Assembly (NCBI RefSeq): GCF_024345205.1
Contig: NZ_BROC01000001.1
Coordinates: forward strand, 124,001 to 188,000
DNA length: 64,000 nucleotides
Reading direction: 5' to 3'
DNA from: Lapidilactobacillus luobeiensis
GTDB lineage: Bacteria; Bacillota; Bacilli; Lactobacillales; Lactobacillaceae
How positions within the stretch are numbered: position 1 is the first letter of the stretch; every line of letters starts with the position of its first letter. Under the pieces are notes generated by a model. The model saw only the letters and a list, made by a program, of their open reading frames with translations, was not told the DNA's origin and searched no databases. Below, piece by piece: positions 19,899 to 28,007 of this stretch. A program made the position numbers and the translations under genes.

Positions 19899-21722
19899 AT
19901 GGCAACGAAGATTCCTGAGAGCTACATCGATATGGTGCGCTCGAAGACGAATATCGTTGATTTGATTGGCCAAACCGTCCAATTACACAAGGCGGGCAAG
20001 AATTTATTTGGTCTGTGTCCTTTCCATGAGGAACGGACACCGTCGTTTTCGGTCAATGAAGAGAAACAGATCTTCCATTGTTTCAGTTGTCATCGCGGTG
20101 GTAATGTTTTTAAATTCTTGATGGAATTGGAGCAGATTTCTTTTCCAGAAGCGGTGATCAAAGTCGCCGAGTTCAGCGATCTGCCTTTGCCGGAGAATGT
20201 AGTTGCGGCTAATCAACAGTCACAGCATTCAGAAACGCGGCAATTGCAGAAGCTCTATCAAGACGCTCAGGTCCTGTATAGTCATATTTTGACCAAAACT
20301 CAAGTGGGCGAGGACGCGTTGAATTATCTTCACCAGCGGGAGATGGATGATGCTGCGATCGCCGAGTTTGGCTTAGGCTATGCACCTCAACAGGCCAATG
20401 TTTTGCTAGACTTCTTGACCAGTCGTCAGGTCCCACGAGAATTATTGGTACGTTCAGGTCTGTTTGCACAACGAGAGGATGGCACGTTGATCGACCGCTT
20501 TCGTGGTCGCGTGATGTTCCCGATCCAAGATCAAAATGGAAACGTGATTGCTTTTTCCGGTCGGATCTTGGTGCAAAAGGAGCACGAACCCAAATATTTG
20601 AACTCACCGGAGACCAAGATCTTTCAAAAACGCGATACTCTCTATCATTTCGCGCAGGCGCGGCCAATAATGCGGCAAGCACAAACGGCCATACTTTTTG
20701 AAGGCTTTATGGACGTGATCACTGCTTTTCGTGCGGGGGTCAAAAATGGTGTTGCCTCAATGGGAACGAGTTTGACGAGTCAGCAACTTTACCTATTGTC
20801 TCGGGCCGCGAAGAAATTGATCATCTGTTATGATGGTGACGAGCCGGGGCAACACGCTTCGGCCGCGGCATTACAACTGTTGCGAAATAGCGATTTTGAA
20901 GTTGGTGTCGTTAGTTTACCTGAGCGGAAGGATCCGGACGAGTTCGTCAAGAAATATGGGGCGAGCGCATTTCAAAAGCAATTACAGGATCATGTGCAGA
21001 CACCGATCCAGTTTACGTTGGCACAATTGGCCAATAAATATAATCTGAATCAGGATGCGGATCGTTTAGCCTATGTGCAGGCGGCCTTACAAGAAATAGT
21101 TAAATTGCCTTCCGTGATCGAGCAGGATCTTTATTTGAAACAGGTGGCATCTCAAGGTAATGTTGACCTGGCTGCCTTGCATCAAGAATTTGAAGGGATC
21201 ACGCGTCAATTTCACCGGCAACAACGCGCACAGCAACGACAAAATCGTGATGTGACTGCGCCGACCGCTCAGCAACCGCCAACACCAGTGCTTTCTACCA
21301 AACTTGATGGCGCTGCGATCTCCGAAAGACGGCTCTTGTACTTGGCGATCAGGCAGGATAGTTTACTGGCACGATTGTCGGCCGATGAAGATTTTCATTT
21401 TAATAATGAGCAGATCCAAGAACTTTTTGAGGCTTGGCGTGATTACGCCCGCTCACCAGGAGAACATACCTTGGCGGCATTCGTCGATTTGATCACGCCT
21501 GATCTGCAGAGTTTGCTTTTGGAGATCGAGATGATGGAAGTTCCTGAGGATGTCTCCGATGAAGAAATCGGGGACTACCAGCGCAATGTCGCGCAGGCAC
21601 AGATCCGGCAAGCATTGACCGCTGCGCAAAAAAATGTGCAGCATGCTACTGAAGTCGGTGATAGTGAGGCCGAAATGATCTGGCTTGATCAGGTGTTGAC
21701 TTTAAAGCGTCAGTTGATTTAG
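19899..21722 (+). CDS. dnaG: DNA primase
   Basis: Makes RNA primers at the replication fork. 607 aa. N-terminal CHC2 zinc domain: C40, H43, C61, C64 (CPFHEERTPSF...HCFSC). Then the TOPRIM catalytic core (ILFEGFMDVITAF, CYDGDEPGQHA) and a C-terminal helicase-binding domain. ATG 19899 has AAGGATG upstream; the in-frame extension to 19848 has no RBS. Directly followed by rpoD, the classic replication-transcription pair. Confidence 0.97.
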   Translation: MATKIPESYIDMVRSKTNIVDLIGQTVQLHKAGKNLFGLCPFHEERTPSFSVNEEKQIFHCFSCHRGGNVFKFLMELEQISFPEAVIKVAEFSDLPLPENVVAANQQSQHSETRQLQKLYQDAQVLYSHILTKTQVGEDALNYLHQREMDDAAIAEFGLGYAPQQANVLLDFLTSRQVPRELLVRSGLFAQREDGTLIDRFRGRVMFPIQDQNGNVIAFSGRILVQKEHEPKYLNSPETKIFQKRDTLYHFAQARPIMRQAQTAILFEGFMDVITAFRAGVKNGVASMGTSLTSQQLYLLSRAAKKLIICYDGDEPGQHASAAALQLLRNSDFEVGVVSLPERKDPDEFVKKYGASAFQKQLQDHVQTPIQFTLAQLANKYNLNQDADRLAYVQAALQEIVKLPSVIEQDLYLKQVASQGNVDLAALHQEFEGITRQFHRQQRAQQRQNRDVTAPTAQQPPTPVLSTKLDGAAISERRLLYLAIRQDSLLARLSADEDFHFNNEQIQELFEAWRDYARSPGEHTLAAFVDLITPDLQSLLLEIEMMEVPEDVSDEEIGDYQRNVAQAQIRQALTAAQKNVQHATEVGDSEAEMIWLDQVLTLKRQLI

Positions 21723-21800
21723 ACGCGTGAAATAAATCCTTTATGTCACAAGTTCTAATAAATAGGTTAATAGGTTTTTAGTTAAATGGGGGTAAAATTG

Positions 21801-22925
21801 ATGGCAAAGAATACCAAAGAAACAGTCAAACAACCCGAGGTCAAATTGGAAACAGCAATCAAGAAGCTGATTGCGGCTCACAAAGCGGATAAGGAAGTAA
21901 CCAATACTGAATTGGTCACTAAGATCGTTCAGCCTTATCAACTTGAAGATCAGGCTGTTGAAGAATTGTTGCAACAAATGGAAGACAAGGGTTTTGCTAT
22001 CGTTGATGAGAATGGCGACCCCAGCGAATTATCGTTGAAGAAGCAGAAAAAAGTAACCAAGAAGGAAATGCAGAATCTCTCCGCACCGACTGGCGTCAAG
22101 ATCAATGATCCAGTCCGGATGTATCTCAAAGAGATCGGTCGTGTTCCTTTATTGACCGCCGAAGAAGAAGTTGCTTTAGCCCTAAAGATCGAGCAAGGTG
22201 ATCAAATCGCCAAGCAGCGTTTAGCAGAAGCTAACTTACGGTTGGTCGTATCGATCGCCAAACGTTACGTCGGTCGAGGCATGCAATTTCTGGATTTGAT
22301 CCAAGAAGGTAACATGGGCTTGATGAAGGCCGTGGAAAAATTTGATTATCGGAAAGGTTTCAAGTTCTCGACTTATGCGACTTGGTGGATCCGTCAGGCG
22401 ATCACCCGTGCGATCGCCGATCAGGCGCGGACGATCCGGATCCCTGTCCACATGGTCGAAACGATCAATAAATTGATTCGGATCCAACGGCAATTGTTGC
22501 AAGATCTAGGTCGTGAACCAACGCCCGAAGAAATTGGCGCTGAAATGGACATGCCTACTGAAAAAGTTCGTGAGATCTTGAAGATCGCCCAAGAGCCTGT
22601 TTCATTGGAAACGCCGATCGGTGAAGAAGATGATTCTCATTTAGGTGATTTTATCGAAGACGCCGACGCTACCAGCCCTGAAGATCATGCTTCTTATGAA
22701 TTGCTCAAAGAACAATTGGAGAGTGTGCTGGATACCCTGACCGACCGCGAAGAAAATGTCTTGCGGTTGCGCTTCGGTCTAGATGATGGCCGGACCCGCA
22801 CCTTGGAAGAAGTCGGTAAGGTCTTTGGTGTGACCCGGGAACGGATCCGTCAGATCGAGGCCAAGGCGTTGCGGAAGTTACGTCACCCATCGCGGTCAAA
22901 TCAATTGAAAGACTTCTTAGAATAA
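21801..22925 (+). CDS. rpoD: principal RNA polymerase sigma factor (SigA/RpoD)
   Basis: Housekeeping sigma-70 factor. 374 aa. Region 1.1 lies at the N-terminus; region 1.2 ([22 protein letters not shown]), region 2 (the core-binding and -10 recognition segment [25 protein letters not shown] begins near residue 170), region 3 and region 4 ([21 protein letters not shown]) are all present. ATG 21801 chosen; the in-frame ATG five codons upstream contains the G-rich RBS. 78 bases after dnaG, probably one operon. Strong terminator downstream. Confidence 0.98.
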   Translation: MAKNTKETVKQPEVKLETAIKKLIAAHKADKEVTNTELVTKIVQPYQLEDQAVEELLQQMEDKGFAIVDENGDPSELSLKKQKKVTKKEMQNLSAPTGVKINDPVRMYLKEIGRVPLLTAEEEVALALKIEQGDQIAKQRLAEANLRLVVSIAKRYVGRGMQFLDLIQEGNMGLMKAVEKFDYRKGFKFSTYATWWIRQAITRAIADQARTIRIPVHMVETINKLIRIQRQLLQDLGREPTPEEIGAEMDMPTEKVREILKIAQEPVSLETPIGEEDDSHLGDFIEDADATSPEDHASYELLKEQLESVLDTLTDREENVLRLRFGLDDGRTRTLEEVGKVFGVTRERIRQIEAKALRKLRHPSRSNQLKDFLE

Positions 22926-22949
22926 TTTATTCACCAATATGTTTGGTTT

Positions 22950-22992
22950 AAAAAGCATCAGAGCCTAGATTCCTTGGCTTTGATGCTTTTTT
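22950..22992 (+). terminator. intrinsic terminator after rpoD
   Basis: AAAAAGCATCA...TGATGCTTTTTT hairpin. The remaining 280 bases to the TetR gene hold that gene's promoter and no ORF that I support. Confidence 0.85.
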
Positions 22993-23259
22993 GTGTGGGA
23001 AGACCTCATTCAGGTTCAACTGATCCTAAATGGCTTTATCATTGCCACTTGATGCTGAAACACTAGGTTTTGCAACGATAGTTTCGAGCGGGTGCGTTCA
23101 CTCCGAGATTCGATCGCTGGTATCGGACGAAAGATTTTGAATAGAAAATGTGTCGTTCAATAGAGATACTTTTTTCTTATTTTGATCAAAAATAAAAATC
23201 CTATTGATCCGCAAATGAAAACGCTTCAAGGAAACAAAGTTTGCTATACAGGTAAAAAA

Positions 23260-23302
23260 CTACAAGATGTAGGTTGACTAATGCATCCTGTCGTAATATA
23301 AT
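23260..23302 (+). promoter_or_regulatory. promoter and candidate operator of the TetR gene
   Basis: TTGACT (23274-23279), a 17-bp spacer, TATAAT (23297-23302): a strong promoter. The palindrome CTACAAGATGTAG (23260-23272) abuts the -35 box and is a candidate binding site for the TetR protein. The site assignment is inference. Confidence 0.7.
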
Positions 23303-23356
23303 TCCAAATTGTAGTAATATTAGTGGCACACCAAAGGTAAAGGCGGGTGATTTTTA

Positions 23357-23923
23357 GTGGCAAAGCAGCGTGATATGAGTAAGGAAAAAATTATGGCCAC
23401 GGCTCAGGAAATTGTCATAGAGAACGGTTTTCCGACATTATCATTTCGGAGTTTGGCGCGGAAGCTCGATATTCGTTCGCAATCACTTTATAACTATTAT
23501 GCGAACATTGACGCGGTGATCGAAGATATGGGGACGACTTTCATGAAGACCCTATACTTGAAAATGACGGAAAATCTAACCGGGATCTCTGGCAAGGACG
23601 CGCTTCGCGGATATGCCAATATCGCTCATGATTATTTTGAGTCTCAGGGAGCGATGGTTCAATTATTGTATTACGTCCATCGTTATTCTGAAGAAAGTCC
23701 GTTCGTTCAAGAAACCGGACGGGTCTTGAACCTTTTACGGCGAGTGATTCGGCACATCAAGCTCAAGCAAATGGATAATGACTCTTTTGAAGAAGCTTTC
23801 ATTAGCAGTGTGATGGGTTACACCGTGATCGAGATCATGGGCTTTTTGAACAAGGTCGGCGCCGAGCAACACCGATCGTTCCAACAATTGATCGATTTAT
23901 ATCTAGGAGAGGTCATTTCCTAG
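23357..23923 (+). CDS. TetR/AcrR family regulator
   Basis: 188 aa. N-terminal helix-turn-helix: KIMATAQEIVIENGF followed by LSFRSLARKLDIRSQSLYNYYANID (residues ~10-50). The C-terminal ligand domain is divergent. GTG start with a GGCGGGTG RBS. Nine bases separate it from the YhgE/Pip gene, so both are probably one operon; the regulator most likely controls this membrane protein and itself, the usual arrangement for TetR-membrane protein pairs. Confidence 0.92.
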   Translation: MAKQRDMSKEKIMATAQEIVIENGFPTLSFRSLARKLDIRSQSLYNYYANIDAVIEDMGTTFMKTLYLKMTENLTGISGKDALRGYANIAHDYFESQGAMVQLLYYVHRYSEESPFVQETGRVLNLLRRVIRHIKLKQMDNDSFEEAFISSVMGYTVIEIMGFLNKVGAEQHRSFQQLIDLYLGEVIS

Positions 23924-23944
23924 CGGGAGGACGTGTTTTTTCAA

Positions 23945-26482
23945 ATGGTTAAGGACGAATTTGGTTTTATTAAGAAAAACAAATTGATTTTATTATCGGT
24001 ACTGGTCATTATGGTGATCCCATTCTTGTACGCGATCTTCTTCTTGAAGTCGGTCTGGGATCCTTATGGCAGTACCCAAGATCTGCCGGTCGCAGTGGTC
24101 AATAACGATACTGCGGTCAAATATAACGGCACGACTTTGAATGTCGGTCAAGAAACCGAGAAAAAGTTGCGCAAGAACAAAGAACTTGGCTGGCATTTTG
24201 TTAGTGCTAAGCGGGCTAAACAGGGAATGAAGGACAACAAATACTATACAGTAGTCACGATCCCTGAGAACTTTTCGGCCAATGCAGCGACCGTTCTGGA
24301 TGAACATCCTAAGAAAATGCAACTCAAGTATGAAACCAACGATTCATTGAACTATCTGAGTCAAGTTATTTCTGGTGTCGGTGTTTCCACGCTTGATAAA
24401 GAGATCCGTGCCAACGTGACCAATGCCTATGCCAGCGCTTTGTTTGATCAAGTCAAATTGGTCGGCAAAGGCATGAAGAAGGCGGCAAAGGGTGCGACCC
24501 AATTGAACGACGGGTTGGTTACCTTGGACGACGGCGTCAACCAATATACAGTCGGCGTCTCAACGGTCCATGATGGTATCCAAACCATGAGCTTGAAAGT
24601 CAAGCCATTGTCTAGCGGCGTGCAACAATTAGCCACTGGCGCTAACCAATTGAACAGTGGGTTAGGGACCTATATTAGTGGTACGAATCAAGTAGCTTCT
24701 GGCTTGAATACACTGAACGGCAAAGTCGGTACGCTATCTAGTGGCGTGACGAGCTATACCAATGGTGTTGGTCAGTTGGCGACTGGTTTGCAAACGATGA
24801 GTGGGCAGACTGGTACTTTGGAATCAGGGATCACTCGATTGGCTCAAGGTAGCACAAACTTAAACGCTGGTATCAGCCAATACGTTGATGGCACCGATCA
24901 ATTAGTTGCTGGGTTGACACCACTGATTACGAAATTGCCCGATTTATTAGAACAAGCGGGTCAGGTTCAAGCTCAGTTGGCGACTGCGAAAGCCAGTATT
25001 TCCAAGTTGAGTGGCGTATTGCAAGAGAATCAGGCAAGCGTCGCGAAGGCCAATGTGGCGTTTGAACAGGGCGAGGCTGCCATCAACGCAGGATTGGCCG
25101 ATCCGAATCTTTCGCAACAGAGCAAGGCGCAAATTCAGGGTGGTCTGGCCGCAATGAAGCAATCCTATAATGGACTGGCTCAGGTTCGCAATGGCGAAGC
25201 CCAGGCTACCACCCAACTGCTCCAAGGCATGAGTTCAATGTTAACGACGATCGACACCAAATTCTTGAGCCCAGCGAACTTGGCCGCGGTCCAAAAATTG
25301 GCAGCGCAATTACCAGCTTTGAATGCCGGAATCGCGGCTTTGAAGACCAATGGAGTGAAGCTTAAAGCTGGTGCTAGCCAATTAAATACAGGTTTGAACA
25401 GCCTGAATGCTAGCGTGCCAGCTTTGATTGCTGGCGTCAACCAGCTGAATGCCGGCGCACAAAAGCTAAATGCCAATAGTGCGACTTTGAATGGCGGCGT
25501 TGGTCAATTAGCGGCTGGCGTCAACCAATTAAACGCTGGTGGTCAACAATTAGCGGCTAATGGCGGCGCCTTGACCAGCGGTTCTAGTCAGTTGGCCAGT
25601 GGTTTAACGACTTTGAATGGTCAGATTCCAACCTTAACAAGTGGCGTCAGCCAATTGTTGGCTGGAACCACGCAATTGACTGATAAAAATGGCCAATTGA
25701 CTTCTGGCGCAACTAAGCTGAAATCAGGTAGTAAGACGTTGTCAACTTCTCTAGGCGATGGTGCTAAAGAAGTCAATGGCATCAAGTTAAGCAGTGAGAC
25801 AGCAGAAATGTTTGCTGCACCAACAAAGACCAAGCATACTTATTTCAGTAAGGTCGCTAACTATGGCCACGCCTTAGCGCCATATGTTTTGTCCTTGGCC
25901 TTGTATGTCGGCGCGTTAGTCTTTAACTTCGCTTATCCGATCCGCAAGGTTTCCAAGAAAGATGGTACGGCTACTCAATGGTTCTTCAGTAAAATTACTA
26001 TTGGCGCCGTTGTCGCGACAGGGATGGCCTTGGTTGAAGCAACTTTGATCATGGCGTTCGGCCTACAAGTTGATCATGTCGGCTTGTTCTACCTGATTGC
26101 ATGGTTGTTCGCGATGGCCTCGATGTACCTGATCATGTTCCTGTCTATGTGGCTGGACAACCCAGGTCGATTCTTTGCGATGATCCTTCTGATGCTCCAA
26201 TTAGGTGGCGCCGGTGGGACCTTCCCAATGCAGATCACCAACCACTTCTATAACGTGATCCATCCATTCTTACCAATGAGTTATTCGATCATGGGCTTCC
26301 GTCAAGCCATCACCAGTGGCATCAACAGGGGAACGGTCAACTTCTCGATTTTCTTCCTGATCTTGGTCAGCGTGATCTTCCTAGCACTCTTATGGTTAGT
26401 AATGAATCATTTACAAAAGAAACATCTGATGGGCGTCTCACAGTTAGACGACAATCAAAAACTGCAAGAAGTCGAACATTAG
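23945..26482 (+). CDS. YhgE/Pip family membrane protein
   Basis: 845 aa. One N-terminal membrane span (LILLSVLVIMVIPFLYAIFFL), then a long extracytoplasmic region, then about five C-terminal spans. The extracytoplasmic part from about residue 180 to 610 consists of repeats of the type LxSGVxQLxxGxxQLNxG, characteristic of the family. The family includes phage infection protein (a phage receptor in Lactococcus) and ESX-associated YueB. ATG 23945 is chosen; GTG 23933 is possible but only two bases from GGGAGG. Function here is unknown; co-located TetR regulator. Confidence 0.9.
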   Translation: MVKDEFGFIKKNKLILLSVLVIMVIPFLYAIFFLKSVWDPYGSTQDLPVAVVNNDTAVKYNGTTLNVGQETEKKLRKNKELGWHFVSAKRAKQGMKDNKYYTVVTIPENFSANAATVLDEHPKKMQLKYETNDSLNYLSQVISGVGVSTLDKEIRANVTNAYASALFDQVKLVGKGMKKAAKGATQLNDGLVTLDDGVNQYTVGVSTVHDGIQTMSLKVKPLSSGVQQLATGANQLNSGLGTYISGTNQVASGLNTLNGKVGTLSSGVTSYTNGVGQLATGLQTMSGQTGTLESGITRLAQGSTNLNAGISQYVDGTDQLVAGLTPLITKLPDLLEQAGQVQAQLATAKASISKLSGVLQENQASVAKANVAFEQGEAAINAGLADPNLSQQSKAQIQGGLAAMKQSYNGLAQVRNGEAQATTQLLQGMSSMLTTIDTKFLSPANLAAVQKLAAQLPALNAGIAALKTNGVKLKAGASQLNTGLNSLNASVPALIAGVNQLNAGAQKLNANSATLNGGVGQLAAGVNQLNAGGQQLAANGGALTSGSSQLASGLTTLNGQIPTLTSGVSQLLAGTTQLTDKNGQLTSGATKLKSGSKTLSTSLGDGAKEVNGIKLSSETAEMFAAPTKTKHTYFSKVANYGHALAPYVLSLALYVGALVFNFAYPIRKVSKKDGTATQWFFSKITIGAVVATGMALVEATLIMAFGLQVDHVGLFYLIAWLFAMASMYLIMFLSMWLDNPGRFFAMILLMLQLGGAGGTFPMQITNHFYNVIHPFLPMSYSIMGFRQAITSGINRGTVNFSIFFLILVSVIFLALLWLVMNHLQKKHLMGVSQLDDNQKLQEVEH

Positions 26483-26546
26483 GAAACTTTTGAAGTTTAC
26501 CGAAGTTCTAAATCACTAAACAGAATTGTTTGCAAAATCATCATGG

Positions 26547-26581
26547 AATCACCGGCTGTTCGCGGTCCGGTGATTTTTTTG
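26547..26581 (+). terminator. intrinsic terminator after the YhgE/Pip gene
   Basis: AATCACCGG and CCGGTGATT stem, followed by seven T residues. Confidence 0.88.
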
Positions 26582-26649
26582 CGTTGGACTGCTGATGCAG
26601 TGGGTTGGGTGGTGACGCAACCGCCTCAGGACGTTTGTCGTGGCTGGAA

Positions 26650-26772
26650 ACGTGCTCCGCACAACTGACTTCTGCGCTTAGCTACGCAATTGTTTCGGAA
26701 GCGAAGCCCGCTTCCAAAGCCATTGCTAGGCTAACGCTCGAAGTCAATCCGTTGCGCTGCGCACTCTGTTTC
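26650..26772 (-). mobile_element. family B element nested in A copy 4
   Basis: A 123-bp insert between GGCTGGAA and CGCGGTGGG. The same A-element sequence at about 6890-6907 reads GGCTGGAACGCGGTGGG without interruption. GAA occurs on both sides (26647-26649 and 26773-26775). Strongly similar to the two copies at 62294-62544 (GACTTCTG.GCTTAGCTACGCAATT ... GCTAGGCTAA.GCTCGAAGTC). Confidence 0.85.
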
Positions 26773-27306
26773 GAACGCGGTGGGCATCGTTTTGAGCCAA
26801 TCCGAAACCCACGGATTGGCTCAAAATCGAGCCTTATTCTAAGCGATAAATCGCTAAGAATAACGTCACCGCTGAGCCACACGTCCTGAGGCGGTTGCTA
26901 GGCAGCATTGAGCTCATCTGCAATCGAAGTTGAGTATCTGACGAAGTGGTTTTGCAAGCTAGATGTCAAACAATTGCCTTTTTTTAAGGTGGTACGGCAA
27001 TGCCAATAGAATTGGATTAGTTGGTTGGTACAGTTTGCATTGGTTGAACACTTTACCTGTTCCCTAAACAATCATTGAGTTGTAACCGACCGATTCAGTT
27101 GATTCATCGAGAACTTACCCCAGTTTTTAAGGCAGACTGCACTGGTGTCACCAATTTAAAGCTGGTAACCACTAACCAAGGTCGTCATTTGCGTGGCTCC
27201 TCATCAATTGACCACAGCTTGCCAATTGGAGTGAGTGCTGAAACAACTATGATACGTTGAGCGGCTGGAGCGGAGAAATTCGGGTGAGCTCGCCGTGAAA
27301 TTGTCC

Positions 27307-27531
27307 GGTTCTTTCTAACGTTTAGCGAATAGCCTTAAAATTTTTCGATAACCAAGAGTCTTGCTTCGGGAATTTGATAAATTGCAACACTCAAGCTTAG
27401 ATAATTAGGTTGACTTGATGCAGCCATTTATCTCCTATTGCTCTAATTTATTTAATTGGAGTATTTAGTCGTCGTCTTGAAAGCCATTATATCAGCGCTG
27501 ATCGTGTCTTCGCCAAAGTTTAGAAAGAACC
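27307..27531. mobile_element. 225-bp MITE with 8-bp target duplication
   Basis: The ends are GGTTCTTTCTAA and TTAGAAAGAACC, a 12-bp perfect terminal inverted repeat that continues imperfectly (TTTAGCGAA against TTCGCCAAA). AATTGTCC flanks both sides (27299-27306 and 27532-27539). Removal restores a complete A-core P3 hairpin as seen at about 14500-14530. No ORF of useful length. The GGTTCTTT ends plus an 8-bp duplication resemble ISL3-family elements (inference); no transposase is in the window. Confidence 0.9.
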
Positions 27532-27705
27532 AATTGTCCTTGGCGGTTTACCGCTTAGGACAAGGCTCAGCTTTGAGATTCGCGCACTTTGCGAAGCTCA
27601 AAGTGACGCCCACAGCGAGCTCACCCCGAATTTCGCAGCGCAAGCTGCGGCCAACCTATCTGAAAAGCACCAACAGCTCAGCTGCGGGCAATTTGTCCGA
27701 AGGGC

Positions 27706-27735
27706 TTGCCAGAAGTAGGCCCAATAGCGTACAAT
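27706..27735 (+). promoter_or_regulatory. promoter of the ABC-F leader transcript
   Basis: TTGCCA (27706-27711), an 18-bp spacer, TACAAT (27730-27735). It is followed within 25 bases by the strong RBS AGAGGAGGG of the first small ORF. Confidence 0.65.
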
Positions 27736-27771
27736 TAAATTATTATTTTATTAGAGAGGAGGGCCAGTTCG

Positions 27772-27912
27772 ATGGTCAGCATGTCAGAAACCTTACAACC
27801 ACGCAATTTGATCGGTGCCTACACCAGTTTTTGTCATGCAATCGTGTTCGACTGTGGGCCAACAACGCTATCAGTCTATCCTTTTTTAAGCGAACCAACA
27901 CGAAGAAAATGA
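27772..27912 (+). CDS. upstream small ORF 1 of the ABC-F leader (46 aa)
   Basis: ATG 27772 has GAGAGGAGGG eight bases upstream, one of the best RBSs in the window. It encodes 46 codons beginning MVSMSETLQPRNLIGAY and ending SEPTRRK, with no recognisable domain. Its TGA overlaps the ATG of small ORF 2 (ATGA), so the pair looks translationally coupled. It may encode a small protein, or serve only to deliver ribosomes to small ORF 2. Confidence 0.6.
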   Translation: MVSMSETLQPRNLIGAYTSFCHAIVFDCGPTTLSVYPFLSEPTRRK

Positions 27913-27953
27913 CCAATGTCCCTCAATTTGAAAACGCCGTTATGGCTTTTTAG
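27909..27953 (+). CDS. upstream small ORF 2, candidate leader peptide (14 aa)
   Basis: Encodes MTNVPQFENAVMAF and stops at TAG 27951-27953. The last two bases of that stop are the first bases of the terminator stem (27952 on). A ribosome paused near its end would cover the 5' arm of the terminator and permit read-through into the ABC-F gene. No own RBS; reached by ATGA coupling from small ORF 1. Confidence 0.55.
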   Translation: MTNVPQFENAVMAF

Positions 27954-27982
27954 GTCATGGATTTCGCTTCATGACTTTTTTT
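27952..27982 (+). terminator. intrinsic terminator (candidate attenuator) before the ABC-F gene
   Basis: AGGTCATG (27952-27959) pairs with CATGACTT (27970-27977) including one G-T pair, and overlaps a T-run (27976-27982). It ends 25 bases before the ABC-F ATG, so it can only act on the transcript that enters this gene. GTCATG at 27833-27838, inside small ORF 1, could pair alternatively with CATGAC. Confidence 0.75.
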
Positions 27983-28007
27983 GTGGGCTGGGATAAGGAG
28001 TCCAATC

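Larger units (their letters stand above)
26593..27659 (-). repeat. composite intergenic repeat A, copy 4 (carries two insertions)
   Basis: Core A2 is at 26617-26898 (outer stem 18 bp, the same sequence as copy 2), interrupted by a family B element at 26650-26772. The linker is 26899-27274. Core A1 is at 27275-27634, interrupted by a MITE at 27307-27531. With both insertions removed the copy has the same layout as copies 1 and 2. It occupies most of the 1.5-kb gap between the YhgE/Pip gene and the ABC-F leader. Confidence 0.88.

Noticed and set aside
20209-20682. 157-codon minus-strand frame inside dnaG
   Set aside because: Antisense shadow of a well-supported gene.
26605-26889. 94-codon frame
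   Set aside because: Spans an A core and its nested family B element; no support as a gene.
27456-27953. 165-codon open frame
   Set aside because: It runs from MITE sequence through an A core into the ABC-F leader. Only its last 14 codons, reached by ATGA coupling, are kept as small ORF 2.
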